Source: Lysobacteraceae bacterium (GTDB lineage Bacteria; Pseudomonadota; Gammaproteobacteria; Xanthomonadales; Ahniellaceae). Taken from it: a DNA stretch of 32,534 bases. Below the pieces are notes generated by a model. The model worked only from the letters and a program-made list of their open reading frames with translations, did not search any database and was not told the origin of the DNA. The stretch covers positions 1 through 32,534 of the forward strand of contig JAJTHZ010000163.1 of the NCBI GenBank assembly GCA_021299185.1, given 5' to 3'. Of the stretch, positions 10,201-22,200 are shown in pieces. A program made the position numbers and the translations under genes. Every line of letters begins with the position of its first letter. Within the stretch, counting starts at the first letter, position 1.

Positions 10201-13200
10201 GTCGATGACCACGCTGCCGCGTGCGAACTCCGACACGAACAGCAGTCGCCCGTCAGGCGAGGCGGCCGCTTCGCCCGCGGTCTGCAGCCCGGCCGGCCAG
10301 GTGCGCGCCGACCATCCGGGCGCCGCCACGGCCTGTGCCTGTGCACCGCGATCGCTGGAAAGCGTCAGACGGGCGTCCGGTTCGGCACTGCCACACACAC
10401 CGACGGTCGTGGATCGAGTGAGATAAGTGGTGCCTGGCGGCAGCGGCAGGTCGAGTACCGGCGGCGCGGGCGGCGTCGAGTCCCGCGGGACGATGGCACG
10501 CACCTCGCTCGCCGCGCCCCGGTTGCCGGCCGCATCGCGCGGCGTGACCCGATAGTGGTAGGTCCGCCCGTCGACCAGGGGCGCATCGCGGAACGTCGTG
10601 GCGGCCTGCGTGGCGAGCGGCGCGAATGGCCCGGCGGCCGCATCGGCACGTTCGACGACGTAATCCGCGGTCGGGGTGCCTGCACCGGGCTGCCAGGCGA
10701 GCTGCACCGCGCGACCTTCCGGCAGCGCCTGGAGCGAAATCCATTGCGGCGCCCCGGGCAGCGCCGCGCTCACCGCCAATCGCACCGTGTTCGACGGCGC
10801 ACTCGCGTTGTCGAACGCATCGACCGCGACGACCGTGTAGTCGAAGGACCCGTTCGGGCGGGCGGCGTCGACGTAGCGTCGCTCGGCGCTGGCGGCGACG
10901 CGCGCGATATCGCGTCCGTCGCGACGCACCCAATAGGCGGCGACATCGGTCGACGCACTCGCCGTCCATTGCAGCACGACGTCGCTGCCGGCCACGCTGC
11001 CCGACAGCGCCACCGGCTGCGGTGGCTCGGCGTCGCCGACATCGACCGGCGCGGCCTGCGCGAGCGGACCTTCGAAGGCGAAGCGCTCGACGGCGCTGAC
11101 GGCGAACGCGTGACGCCCGTCCGGGACATCGACCACAAGCGGCGATGCCGCGGCCAGCGGTCGCCGCACGAGGTCGAGTTCGGCGATCGCGCCACCCACC
11201 AGCGGCGGCACTTCGCGCAGGATGAACCGAACGCGCTGCGTCCGATACACGATTTCGAACGGGACGAAGCGCTGGACCTCGTCATTGTCGGCGAAGGCGC
11301 CCACGCGCACCCAGCGGCGTCCCGACCAGGCTTCGATGTCCGCGGCCACGATGCGGCGGGACGATTCGCTGGCGAGCAGCCGCAGGCCGACGATGTTCGC
11401 TACGGCGGGCGCACGCAGTTCGATCACCGCGCCACCGTCGATGCGTCCGTCGTAGCCGGGGTCGATGTCGACCGCGGTCGCCGGATCGTCGTCGATGGCG
11501 CGCGACGGTGCGGTCACGCTGATCCCCGTCGCGGTAAGCAAGGGCGTGTCCTCGTCGCCGCGGACCGCCGTGCCGTTGCGATACACGCGGTAGCCGATGG
11601 CTTCGTCCGGTGGGCGCGGCGCCCAAGTGACGGTCGCCGTGCGCGCGGCCACCGAAACCGACACGGGCGCCGGGGCTTGCGGCAAGTTCGCGCGGTCGAC
11701 GATGGCCTCCGCCGCCACGCTGCGGTTGCCGTCAGCATCGGTGACGTGCACGACGAGACGGTTCTCCCCGGCAGCAAGGGGCACGCCGTCGAATGCGAAG
11801 CGGCCGTCGGCGCCCACGGGCTGCGGACCGACCGGCGGGGCGGCGCCGACGGACAGCGACGCAGTGCCCGCGGCGGGCGAACGCCCCTCGACGCGGATGC
11901 TCGGGGTCGCGACTGGGGTGAACGGATCGGCGAGCGACAGCGTGAAGATGCGCGCGGGCGACGCTGGCGGCGCCTCCGAGCGATTGCCCTCCGCATCGAC
12001 CGCGACCACGCTGCGGACGACGTCCCATTTACCCAACGCATCGTCCTCATGCGCCCGCGCGCTGGCGGGCAGTTCGGCGATCAGCGGTCCGGTTGCGCCG
12101 GGACCGCGATGGACGCGGTAGCTCGCAACGTCGGCGGACGGCGACCCCTGCCAGGTGGTGCGGATGCGCAGGCCGTCCGCGCGGGCGCGCACGTCGGACG
12201 GCGGATCGGGCGGCGTGAGGTCGGCGAAACGCACGGCAAGCACGGGCGGCGTCGGATCCACGCGGCCACCGACGTCGCGCGCCAGCGCGCGGACTTCGTA
12301 CTCGCCGAACGCCAGCCCCTGCGGCGCCCACTCGACCACCCACGGCGCTGCGTTGAGTGGGGCGCCAATGGTCGTCCACGCACCACCCGGCGGACGCCAG
12401 GCGAAGACCACCTCGGCCACGTCGACATCCGGCGACTGCACGCGCAGACGGATCGCGCGGTCGAAGCGCTGGCCGGGCAGCGGCTCGACCCACGACACGC
12501 GCGGCGCGGTGGTGTCGAGTTCGACCACCGCCTCCGCGGACGGTTCGCTGAGATTGCCGGCGCGATCGATGGCGCGCACGCGGTACCGCCGCGTGCCGTC
12601 GCCCACGCCTTCGTCCAGCCACTGGTCGGCGGCGATCGCGAAGGGGCGCAGGTCCGGTGGCGGCGCATCGCCGGCAGTGAGCAGCACGCCGTCGCGGTAG
12701 ACCAGATAGCCCAGCAGGTCCGACTCCGTGTTCGGCGACCAATCGAGGCTGATGTCGCGTCCATTGGCGCTGGCGACCAGTCCGACCGGCGGCGCCGGCG
12801 GGCCGTTGTCCACCGTGACGCGCGCTTCGACGCTGGCCCGGTTGCCGGATCGGTCGGCGGCCTCCAGCAGCAGACGATGGACGGACAGGTCCGGCAGGCT
12901 GCGCGTATCCCAGGTGGCCAGCGTGCCGTCCTCGCGTTCCTGCGTACCCTCCGCGAGCAGGACCGCAGCGCCACCCCCGTCCGGCGTGACCTGCAGCCGC
13001 CAGCCCGCGAGGTCGCCGGTTGCCACGATGCGGCCGTTGATCGCCAGCAATCCGGCGACCTGTGCGCCGTCCTGCGGATCGACCAGCGCGATGGCGGGCG
13101 GCGTGCGATCGAGGACCACGTCCACCGGCGCGGAGCGCGCGCTCTCATTGCCGGCGCGATCGACCGCGGCGACGGCATAGCGCTGTCGTCCCTCGGGCGC

Positions 13201-16200
13201 GAGGGCATCGAGCAGGCTGCTCTGCGTCGGCAGCCCCGGCAAGGCCACGCCGTTGCGGTATACGCGGTAGCCGGCAAGGTCATCGGCCACCACGTCGGAC
13301 CAGTCGAGTGCCACATCGCGATTGGCGACCGGCGTGGCGACCAGCCCGGTCGGCGCGGGCGGCGGTTGCGTATCGATGCGCAGCGGCACGCTGGCGGACG
13401 ACGTCCAGCCCGCGCGGTCTTCGACCGTCAGGCGCAGCACGTAGTCGCCTTCCGGTCGGGTCAGCGTGGCTTCGAAAAGACGACCGCCGACGACCGCTGC
13501 CTCGCCGTCGAACAAATCGGAGAACTGGCCCGCACCGGCACCCGCGGCAGGCGCGAGCGCGATCCGGTAGCTGGCGAAGTGGGGGTCGTCCGCCGTGCCC
13601 TCGACACGCAGGCGATCGCGCACCGCAGCACCCGAGGCGGGGGCGGTGATCGACGCCACCGGCGGCGTGCCGTCGATGACGACGGCGCGCTCGATCGTGG
13701 TGCGGTTGCCCGCGCGGTCGACGGCGGTCAGCACGAGGCGCGCCGGACCATCTGGCTGCTGCACCAACCATCCATGGATCGCGCCACCGGCTGGCACGGC
13801 CGCCGTGCCGCCGGCCAGCGCGACGGCAGCCGCACCCGCGCGCTCGAGCCGCAGGTCCCAGCGCTCGAGGTTCGTGTCGGTGATCGAGCCGCTCACGGCC
13901 ACGTTGCCGCCGCGTCGCAATACTGCTTCGTCGGCCGGCGTTGCGAAGGCGAGGTCCGGCGCGGTGCGATCGACGACGAAGCGGTGGTCGATCTGGCCGA
14001 CGTTGCCGGCGCGGTCGCTCGCGGTGCCGACCAGCCGATGCGCGACCTCGGCCAGGGCATCGGCGTCGGCCAGCACGACATCGCGCGCCGCCGTGCCGGT
14101 GTCGCGGGCGAGCTCGGTGCCGCTGTCGTCGCGTCGCAGTGCGACCTGGTAGTTTTCCAGTCGCGGTTCGACGATCGACACGCCCACGCCCCGGCCGCCA
14201 GGCACGAAGGCTCGTGCGTCCGGCAGCGGCAGCAGGCGCGGCGGCGCCGTGTCGACATCGACCGCGAACGCGTGGGCTTCGGTCGATGCAGGCTGCGCGG
14301 CGTCGACCAATTGCAGCTCGATCCGATACGCGCCGTCGGCGACCGGCTGGGCACCCGCCCCGCGCCCGTCCCAGGCCCACGAGGCGGCGCCGGCTGCCAC
14401 TGCGACATCATCGGCGAGCACGCGGACCGGCGCGTTCGCATCGTCGAGCACGCGGACCGTCGCGCGGACGGCACGCGACAACACGACGTCGAGCCGAGTG
14501 GCGTCGCGCACGCCGTCGTTGTTGGGCGAGAACGCTGAAGGCAGCAACGTCGCGCTCGCCAGCAGCCGCGAGGGCGCATTGAGCACGATGGGGACGTCGA
14601 CGCGGGTGATGTTGTCGAGCGCATCCTCGGCGACCAGGGCGATGGTCGCCGCACCGGACAGGCTGCCGCGCGACCACGAGCCGAGACGCCCAGCGGGCAC
14701 GACCGCGGTCGTGCCGTCGGCGACCGGGGCCAGCACGGACCCTGCACCTGTCGACCCCGCGAGCACCTGCCAGCGCGCGAGGCGCGGGTCGTCGACGGTG
14801 CCGCGCACGTCGATCGCGATCCCGCCAACGGTGGCGCCGCTCGTGGGTTGGGAGATGCCCGCTGTCGGCGGCGTGCGATCCACGCGCAGGCGGTACTCGA
14901 AGGTCTTCTCGAAGCCACATTCGTCGCGCATGATCAGCCGCAATCCGTGCAGGCCTTCAGCGAGCGGCTGTCCACCCAACACGCCATCCCAGGCGATCTC
15001 GAGCGCCGGCGGCTGCGCGAAGCCTTCCTGCACCGTCGCGAGCGGCGCATCGACCAGCATCGATGCCAGGTTGCCGGGTTCCGCGAGCGCGTGCAGCGTG
15101 AGGCGGAAGTCGACCCGCTCGCCGACGCGATACGGCAGCCGGATGCGCTGGAACCTCCCGCGTCCGGACAGTCCCAGCACTGGACCTGTCGACGTGACCG
15201 AAAGCACCGGCCCCGGTCCGTTGCCCGGCTGCTCTTCGGCGTCGAGCAGGGAGTCGATCCGCACGGTCCGCCTCGCGCAGACCTGCGCGCCGGACCAGTC
15301 CCACGCGCGCACGCGCAAGGTCGCGGCACCATCGATCCGGAACGCGCCGCTGGGCCGCCGGCCTTCGACGGCCACCGAGCCCAGCGGGCCGTTCTTGGGG
15401 CCAGTGGCCTCGACGGACTCCTCCCACGCCAGCGGCGCCGCGCCCTCGCCGACGCCCAGCCGATAGAACACGACACCTGGGTTGCCACCATCGACCGCAC
15501 CCACCAGCGGCACAGTCAGCGGCTGGAGGGGTTGCGGGCGGACCGCGCAGATGCGGGCGCCCGCCAGCGGCTCGAAGATCTGCGCCTGTCCGATCACCCG
15601 GTCGACGTCGAATGGCACCGCGTCGAGCATCTCCAGCCCGCGCCCGCGCCCGCGTTCGACGCGGACGATGGCTTCGGCGGCGCCGACTGGCAGGGCGCGG
15701 GTATCGAGATCCAGCGTGAGCGGCAATCGTCGGAACCACCCGATGGACACGGCGGGCGCGTAGGCGCGATCGAGCAGCAGCGCCTCGATGCCGGTCGCGG
15801 GATCGCGTGCGTGCACCACGATGCGCGCGATCGCGGTCGATGACCCTTCGCTCGCGGTGCCGACCTTGAGGCGCACGGCATCGCTCGGCAGCGCCGCGCA
15901 TTCGGCGCCAGGTACGGGCTCGACGCCCGCGACGAGTTCCGCGCCCCCAGGTGGCACGGTGACGACGCATTTCGTGACCCTGGCAGCCGCCGCCCGCGCC
16001 TCGTCGAAGCGGGTGCGCAGGCGCACGATGGCAATCGTTGGGCGCTGCGCCGCCTCGCCCGCCTCGATCTCGGCCAGCGCGGCGGCCGATAGCAGGACCA
16101 GCGCGCCACCGGATTCTTGCGCGAGCACCTGCGCGCCATCGAGAACCGCGCCCACCGTGATGCGCTCGATCGCCCTGAGGCCATCGGGCAACACGAGGTC

Positions 16201-19200
16201 GTGGGCGACGAAGCGCATGGCCGCCGTGGTGTCGCCCGAAGCGAGGCCTGCGGACCTGAGCAGGGATTCGCGCACCGCAGCGGGCAGACGTGCGGCATTC
16301 GAGGAGGTGTCATCCGGGCAGAGCAAGCCGACCGCGAGTGAATCGGGCTCGAAACGGATCGGTTCCGATGCTACGCGCGTGCCGTCAACGCGACGCCCGA
16401 CGACGCGCGCGAGGAACGGGCGTGCGGCGGCCAACGCCTCGGGATCGCCGACGACCCGCAGGTATTGCCAGTGCTGCGGTGGCGATTCCAGCAAGCAATC
16501 GGCTGGCGATACGCCAATCTCTCCGCAGGTGGCCGCACCACCACCATCGAGGGTCGCTGTTGCGCGTACTTGCCATTGCGGCGCGACATCGACGGCCGCC
16601 GTCTGGTATTCGAGCTCGACGAGATTGGGTACCGTCGCGGAGACTTCGAGGCGGTCAAGGTCCGGCGGCTGCGCCAGGAAGTAGCGGCTCGGACGCAGGC
16701 GCGCCGGATCGGTCGGTGCCACGTAGAAGCCGTAGCGCTGGAGCAGCGGACGTCGCTCTCCGGGCCGCGCACGCGACAGGCCGATCCGCTCCGTGATGTT
16801 GATTTCCTCGCGCGCGGCGCCCAGCTGGAACAGCGAACGATTGCCGGCGAGGTCGCTGGCCCGCAAACGGAAGGTCCGGTTCGCGTAGTCCTCGATCGCA
16901 ATCTCGACGACCGCGGTGCCCGGCGTCAGCTCGCGCAGCGTCTGCCAGTCGGCGCCCTGGCGGAACTCGAGCGCCAGCCCGGCGAGGTTCGCATCGGCGA
17001 CCGCCGCACGGCCCGGTGGCGCGAGCTGCACGGCTGCGTGGCGACCGGCCGATGCCTCGGACGGCGCCCGAATTCGCGGCTCGCCGACCGGGGCGCGCGT
17101 GTCGACCACGATCGGAAGCCGCTGCTCGTTGATCCACAGCGTGTAACGCCCGTCGGGCACCGTGTCGCCGGCATCGGAGCGGCCGTCCCACGCCCAGGTG
17201 GCCGGGCCCGTCTCCGCGGCACCGAAAGCGCGCACATACGTGCGCAGCGGCTGGCCGCCGGCATCGCGGATCTCCACCCGAATGGTCGCCGCGCGGCGCA
17301 CTTCGAAGTCGACGCGCATCACATCCTGCACGCCGTCTCCGTTGGGCGAAATCGCACGCGGCGCGGCGACCACGCGCCCGACATCGGCGCCGAATGCGGA
17401 CACGACCTGGACCACCGACGTGCGCGAGTTGCCCGCGCGATCGAAGGTGCGCAGGCGCACCTGGTAGGTGCCCGGCTCGGGCGGCGTCCAGTAGTGGAAA
17501 TCATCCGCCAGCACCTCGGTCGGCGACGGTTCAGTGATCGATTGCCACTGGGTCGGCGTGGCGGCGTGCGCCCATTCCAGTTCCCAGCGATCGAACTGGC
17601 GGTCGGCGGCGAGGCCGAACAGCCGCATCGTGCGCCCGAGGTTTTCCACCCGCAGCACGGTCGGCAGGTTGAGGAAGGAGCCGAGCACACGCCCGCCGGA
17701 GGGTCCGTTCGCGGGATCGCTTCCGGGTGACAGCAGCAGTGCATCGTCCAAGGGCGCCGCGGCCAGCACCTGCTGCGCAAGGTCCCAGCGCTCGCGGAGG
17801 CGCTGCCCGCCCGCCGACCACAGGCTGCCGTCGCAGCCAACCCGACTGCCGTCGGCGAACATCCAGGCGGGTGCCATCCCTTCGCCTTCGCCGGCGATGC
17901 CGGCGAACAGGTCGACGTCGAGCCACGAGATTCCGGCCTCGTCCACCGCAGGAATCCATTCGCCGATCTCGGAATCCTTGCGCCGAACCGCGAGGTTCCG
18001 CGCGACTCCGAGCGACAGGCGCTCGCTCGCCGCATCGAACCATTGGTGGACCGGATGTTCCGCGAGCCAGGACGGCGAGCCATTGCAGCCCTCCACGGTC
18101 TGGAAGGTCGACCGCCCACGATGGACGCCGTTGGCCGAGCCGACCGGGATCGAGCCAGGATCGGGCACACCGAGCGGTTCGTGCCGCACCGGCAGCGGCA
18201 CCTCGCCGAGGCTCTCGCCCGCGCTGGAGAAGAACAGCGCGCGCGGCGCGGCGGCATCGACCACCAGCAGTTCGCCTGCGCGCGCGATCCACGACATCGT
18301 GAGCTGGTCGGGGAACCGGAGGTCATCCGCGGCGAACTCGAACGGCGTGCGCTCGACCGCCGCCAGACGCCGCGGCGCGGTGCCGTCGAGCGCGGCCAGC
18401 CACACCGACTGGGTCGGTCCGTTCTCGCGGATGCCGGCGATCGCCCGGCGGTCCGGCGACAGCACCGCACCCCGCCAGGTGCCGAGTTCGCGCGGCGTCG
18501 ATCCGTCGCGTGGCGCGAACAGCCACCGCTCGCCGTCGGCATCGGGCATGCGCAACACCACGCCTTGCCCGAACACCGCATGCACGGCGGCCGCTAGCGG
18601 GACGTCGTTCGCGAACGGCGTGGTGACGCCGCTGCGGATATCGAGCAGGCGTCGTTCCACGCCTGTAGGCGTGGGCCATCGGACCAGGGCGGTGCTGGCG
18701 TCGATGAATCCTTCGACGTACGGCACGCCGCCCTGCGGAAACACCTGCGGCGCGCCGAGCAGGGTCGGATTGTCGACCGCATCGGCGCGCGTCACGGCAA
18801 ACACGTGGCGATACGGCCCGAACGCGACCTCCGTTCGCAACAGCACGAGTACGCGCTGTCCGTCGGGCACGAACCAGAAGGCGCGCGCCTCACCCGCGTA
18901 TTCGCCACGGCTGGCCGTGTAGCGCTGCACCCATTCCTGCGAAAGAACCGGTTGCAGCGCCGGAAACAGGGTGTCGGACCGATAGAGTCCGACGTAGCGC
19001 GGCGGCGAGATGCCCGGCGGCGGCCGTGCCCCGAGCGCGAACACGGCGAAGCGGCTGGCCGCGCCGTCCGGCGCGAAGCGCCAGCCGCCGACGTCCGGTG
19101 GGATGGCCGGCGGCAACGCGACGAGGCGCGATCGCGGCGTGTCGATCGCCTCCACCACGGTGCTGCGATTGGTGTCGACGGTCGCATCGACGGCGCCGAT

Positions 19201-22200
19201 GCGGCGCTCGCTCGCGCCACGCACGTCGATCGCATAGTCGCCGTCGGGTACCACGCGGCCGCGGTCGTTGCGGCCGTCCCAGGTGGCCTCGCCGCGGGCC
19301 AGCGTGACCGTCGCGAATCGCCGCACGGTTTGGCCGGCGGCGTTGCGCACCTCGATGCGCACCGGCTCGGCCGCCGCGAGCCGCCACGCCACGCGCAGGT
19401 CGTCCTTGATGCCGTCGCCATTCGGCGAGAACCAGCGCTGGCTGGCGAACACGTTACCGTCCTGCAGGCTCAAGGGGACGTCGAGCCGATTGTTGTCTTC
19501 GCGGGTTTCTGCCACTGCGGCCACCGCATCGACCTCGATGCGAAGGGCGCGCGGCGCGGGATCGAGGCCGAACCGCCAGGTCCAGGTCAACTCGGTGCTG
19601 GCGCCCGCCGGCAAGCCGTCGACGCTCCGGGGTGGGGCGACCAGGACCGAACCGGCGCCGATTTCCTCCAGGCGGACGGTGAAGGACGCGGCGTCCTGCT
19701 GGCCGAGGTTGCGAACGCGTATGCGGGCGGTCGCGTCCTCGCCGGGGACCGGCCGGCTGGGGTCGAGCTCGACGTCGGCGAGCGCGACCGCGAGATCGGC
19801 GAGCGCCAGCACCGGCGCCGTGCGAAGCGCGAGATTGTTGCTTTCGTCGGCCTCGGCGACTGCGGCGCCGGCATCGGCCTGGACGTAGAACGTGGTGTCG
19901 CCCCGCAGGTCGAGCGCGGAGACCGCCATCTCCACGTCCTGGCTGCCGCCAGCCGGCAGCGCGGGCACGCCGGTGCGCGCCAGTTCGCGGCCCGCGAGCC
20001 TTGGATCGCCGGCGAAAAGCGCCGCAATGGTCGCCGGCGCGGCATCGACGCCGAGGTTGCGAATGCGCGTGCGCGCCACCAGCGGCCGGGCTTCGCGTGG
20101 CGTCGCTGGATCGAGGTCGAGGCGGGCGTCGTCGATCGCAAGGTCGATGCCACTCGCGGCGGCAACCGTGAGATCCAGCGACCCCCGGTTGTTGGTCTCA
20201 TCGAGCTCGGCGATCGCGCCGGCCGGATCGACCTCGGCTTCGATCGTCACCGCGCCGCTGGCGCGCGGAGTCCAAGGGAACTCGCGGGTCTCGCGGCCGC
20301 CGGCAGCGACCTGCAGCACCTGCACCGGCAGCACGACGCGCTCCCCGGACACGATCACCGTGACGCGCAGGGCGGCTGGCGGCGCGTCGCTGGCGCCTCG
20401 GTTCTCGACTGCGACCCGGATGGGTGCGATGCGGCCGGCGACCGGGGGGCCCGCGAGCGCGACGGACAGGCCCGCGGCGGGCACGACCAGGTCGACGCCC
20501 TGGCCTGCGGGGACATCGCGCAGCAACGTATTGTCGGATTCATCCGCTTCGGCGAACTCACGCGCGGCGTCGGCTTCCACCCGCAGGCGGAATCCAGAGG
20601 CCACGTCGCGCACGAACCGCAGCTCGAAGGGTGCGTTGCCGCTGGCTGACACGTCGACGCGCGCCTCGGCGAGCATCACCGGTGGCACGGAATCCAGCGA
20701 GGCGCGCAGCAGCACGCCGTTGGCCGCGGCGCGACCGAGGTTTCGCAGCACGCCAGTCACCACCAGCTCCACCGGTGCGCGTTCGATGCGCGGCGGGGTC
20801 ACCACCAACTCGCTGGCGGCTAGCGCCAGCTCGACGCCGGGCGGGGCCGGTGCCACCACCAGCGGCGAGCTCGTCACGTTGTCGGTTTCGCTGGACTCCG
20901 CGATGGTGCCGGCGGCGTCGACCTGCGCGTGGATGTTGCGGGTCCCGGTGCGTCCGCGCGTGTCGAGCAGCACGACGGCGATGCTGCGGGCGCCGACCTC
21001 GAGCGCCGGCACTGCGACCGGGCCCCCGATCGGCTGGCCACCGGCGTCCGGGACGCCGTCGAAGAACCGCACGACGCTCGCCGGCGCGGCGCCACCGCCA
21101 CGGTTCTCGACCACCGCGACGACCCGCACGATCGCGCCCTCCACCGGCTGCGCCGGGTCGAACTGCAGGGCGCCGGCCACCGCGAGGTTGGGCGCGCCAT
21201 CGCGGGTCAAGGCCAGTAGTGCGAGGCTGGTGGCGTACACGCTGCCGCCGAAGTCCCCGCCGGTGCCCTGCCGATTGCGCAGCCAACCCCGCAAGCGCTC
21301 ATAGGGTGTGCTGGGAAGACGGATCGCCGGCTGACGGGCAAACACCTCCAGCGACTCGGTGAGCGAGGTTCCGAAGCCGCCGTCCGCAGACTGGCGCGAC
21401 ACCAGCCAGGTGCGTGCGCGGTCGCGGATCCCCGAAGCGCGAGGCCCGGTGGGGTCGACCATGGCGAGGTTCGCAATCGAGAGCGCCGTGCCGCGCAGGC
21501 TGCCCACGCCGCCCGGGTGCAGGCCGAACGCGCCATCAGCGGCCTGCCAGGCTTCACTGCGCTCGACGTACCACGCCCAGGACTGCGGATTCGGATTCTC
21601 GCGACCGAGCAGGTCGACGCCGATCTGGGTGTCGAGCACGCCCGGCTCGAGGCCGCGCGCCAGCCGGAAGCCGCCGGCATTCCCGAGTGCTTGCACGGCC
21701 TGCAGCGAGAGCGCCCGATCCGCCGGCAGCCCGGCCGCGCGCCAGGCGTATTCCTCCAGCGTGGCCACGGGCGCGGCGGCGAGGAATGTCCGCGCGCGCG
21801 CGATCGCCGGATCGCCGGGCGCCAGTTCCGCGAGCGCCATCACCGCGTAGGCGGTATCGCGCAGCACCGTCGCCGGGTCGTCCTCGAAACGACCGTCGGG
21901 CCGCTGGCGGGCGCGCAGCCAGTCGAGGCCCGCTGCCAGCACGAACTCGCCATCGCGCAGCGCGCTCGGCTGCACGACCTGCGGCAGCCCCGGTGCAAGG
22001 CCACTGCGCGGCAGACTGCCGAAGCGCAGCGTACCGCGACCGCCGGTCATCGCGGTGAAGCGCTGCTGGAAACTCACTCGCACCCGCTCCAACTGCGCCA
22101 GCAGGCGTGGCGGCAATGCCTCGCCCGGGCGCTTGAGCAGCACCAGTCCCGCACGGAACGACTTCTGCGCGTCGGCCGCCGAAGGCAGGCGCACGCCCTC

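Noticed and set aside
4606-14538. Plus-strand open frames of 1,711 codons (4606-9741) and 1,593 codons (9757-14538)
   Set aside because: They lie exactly antisense and in codon register to the giant gene. They stay open because the sense strand almost never uses TTA, CTA or TCA. Their products are Arg/His-rich and without domains.
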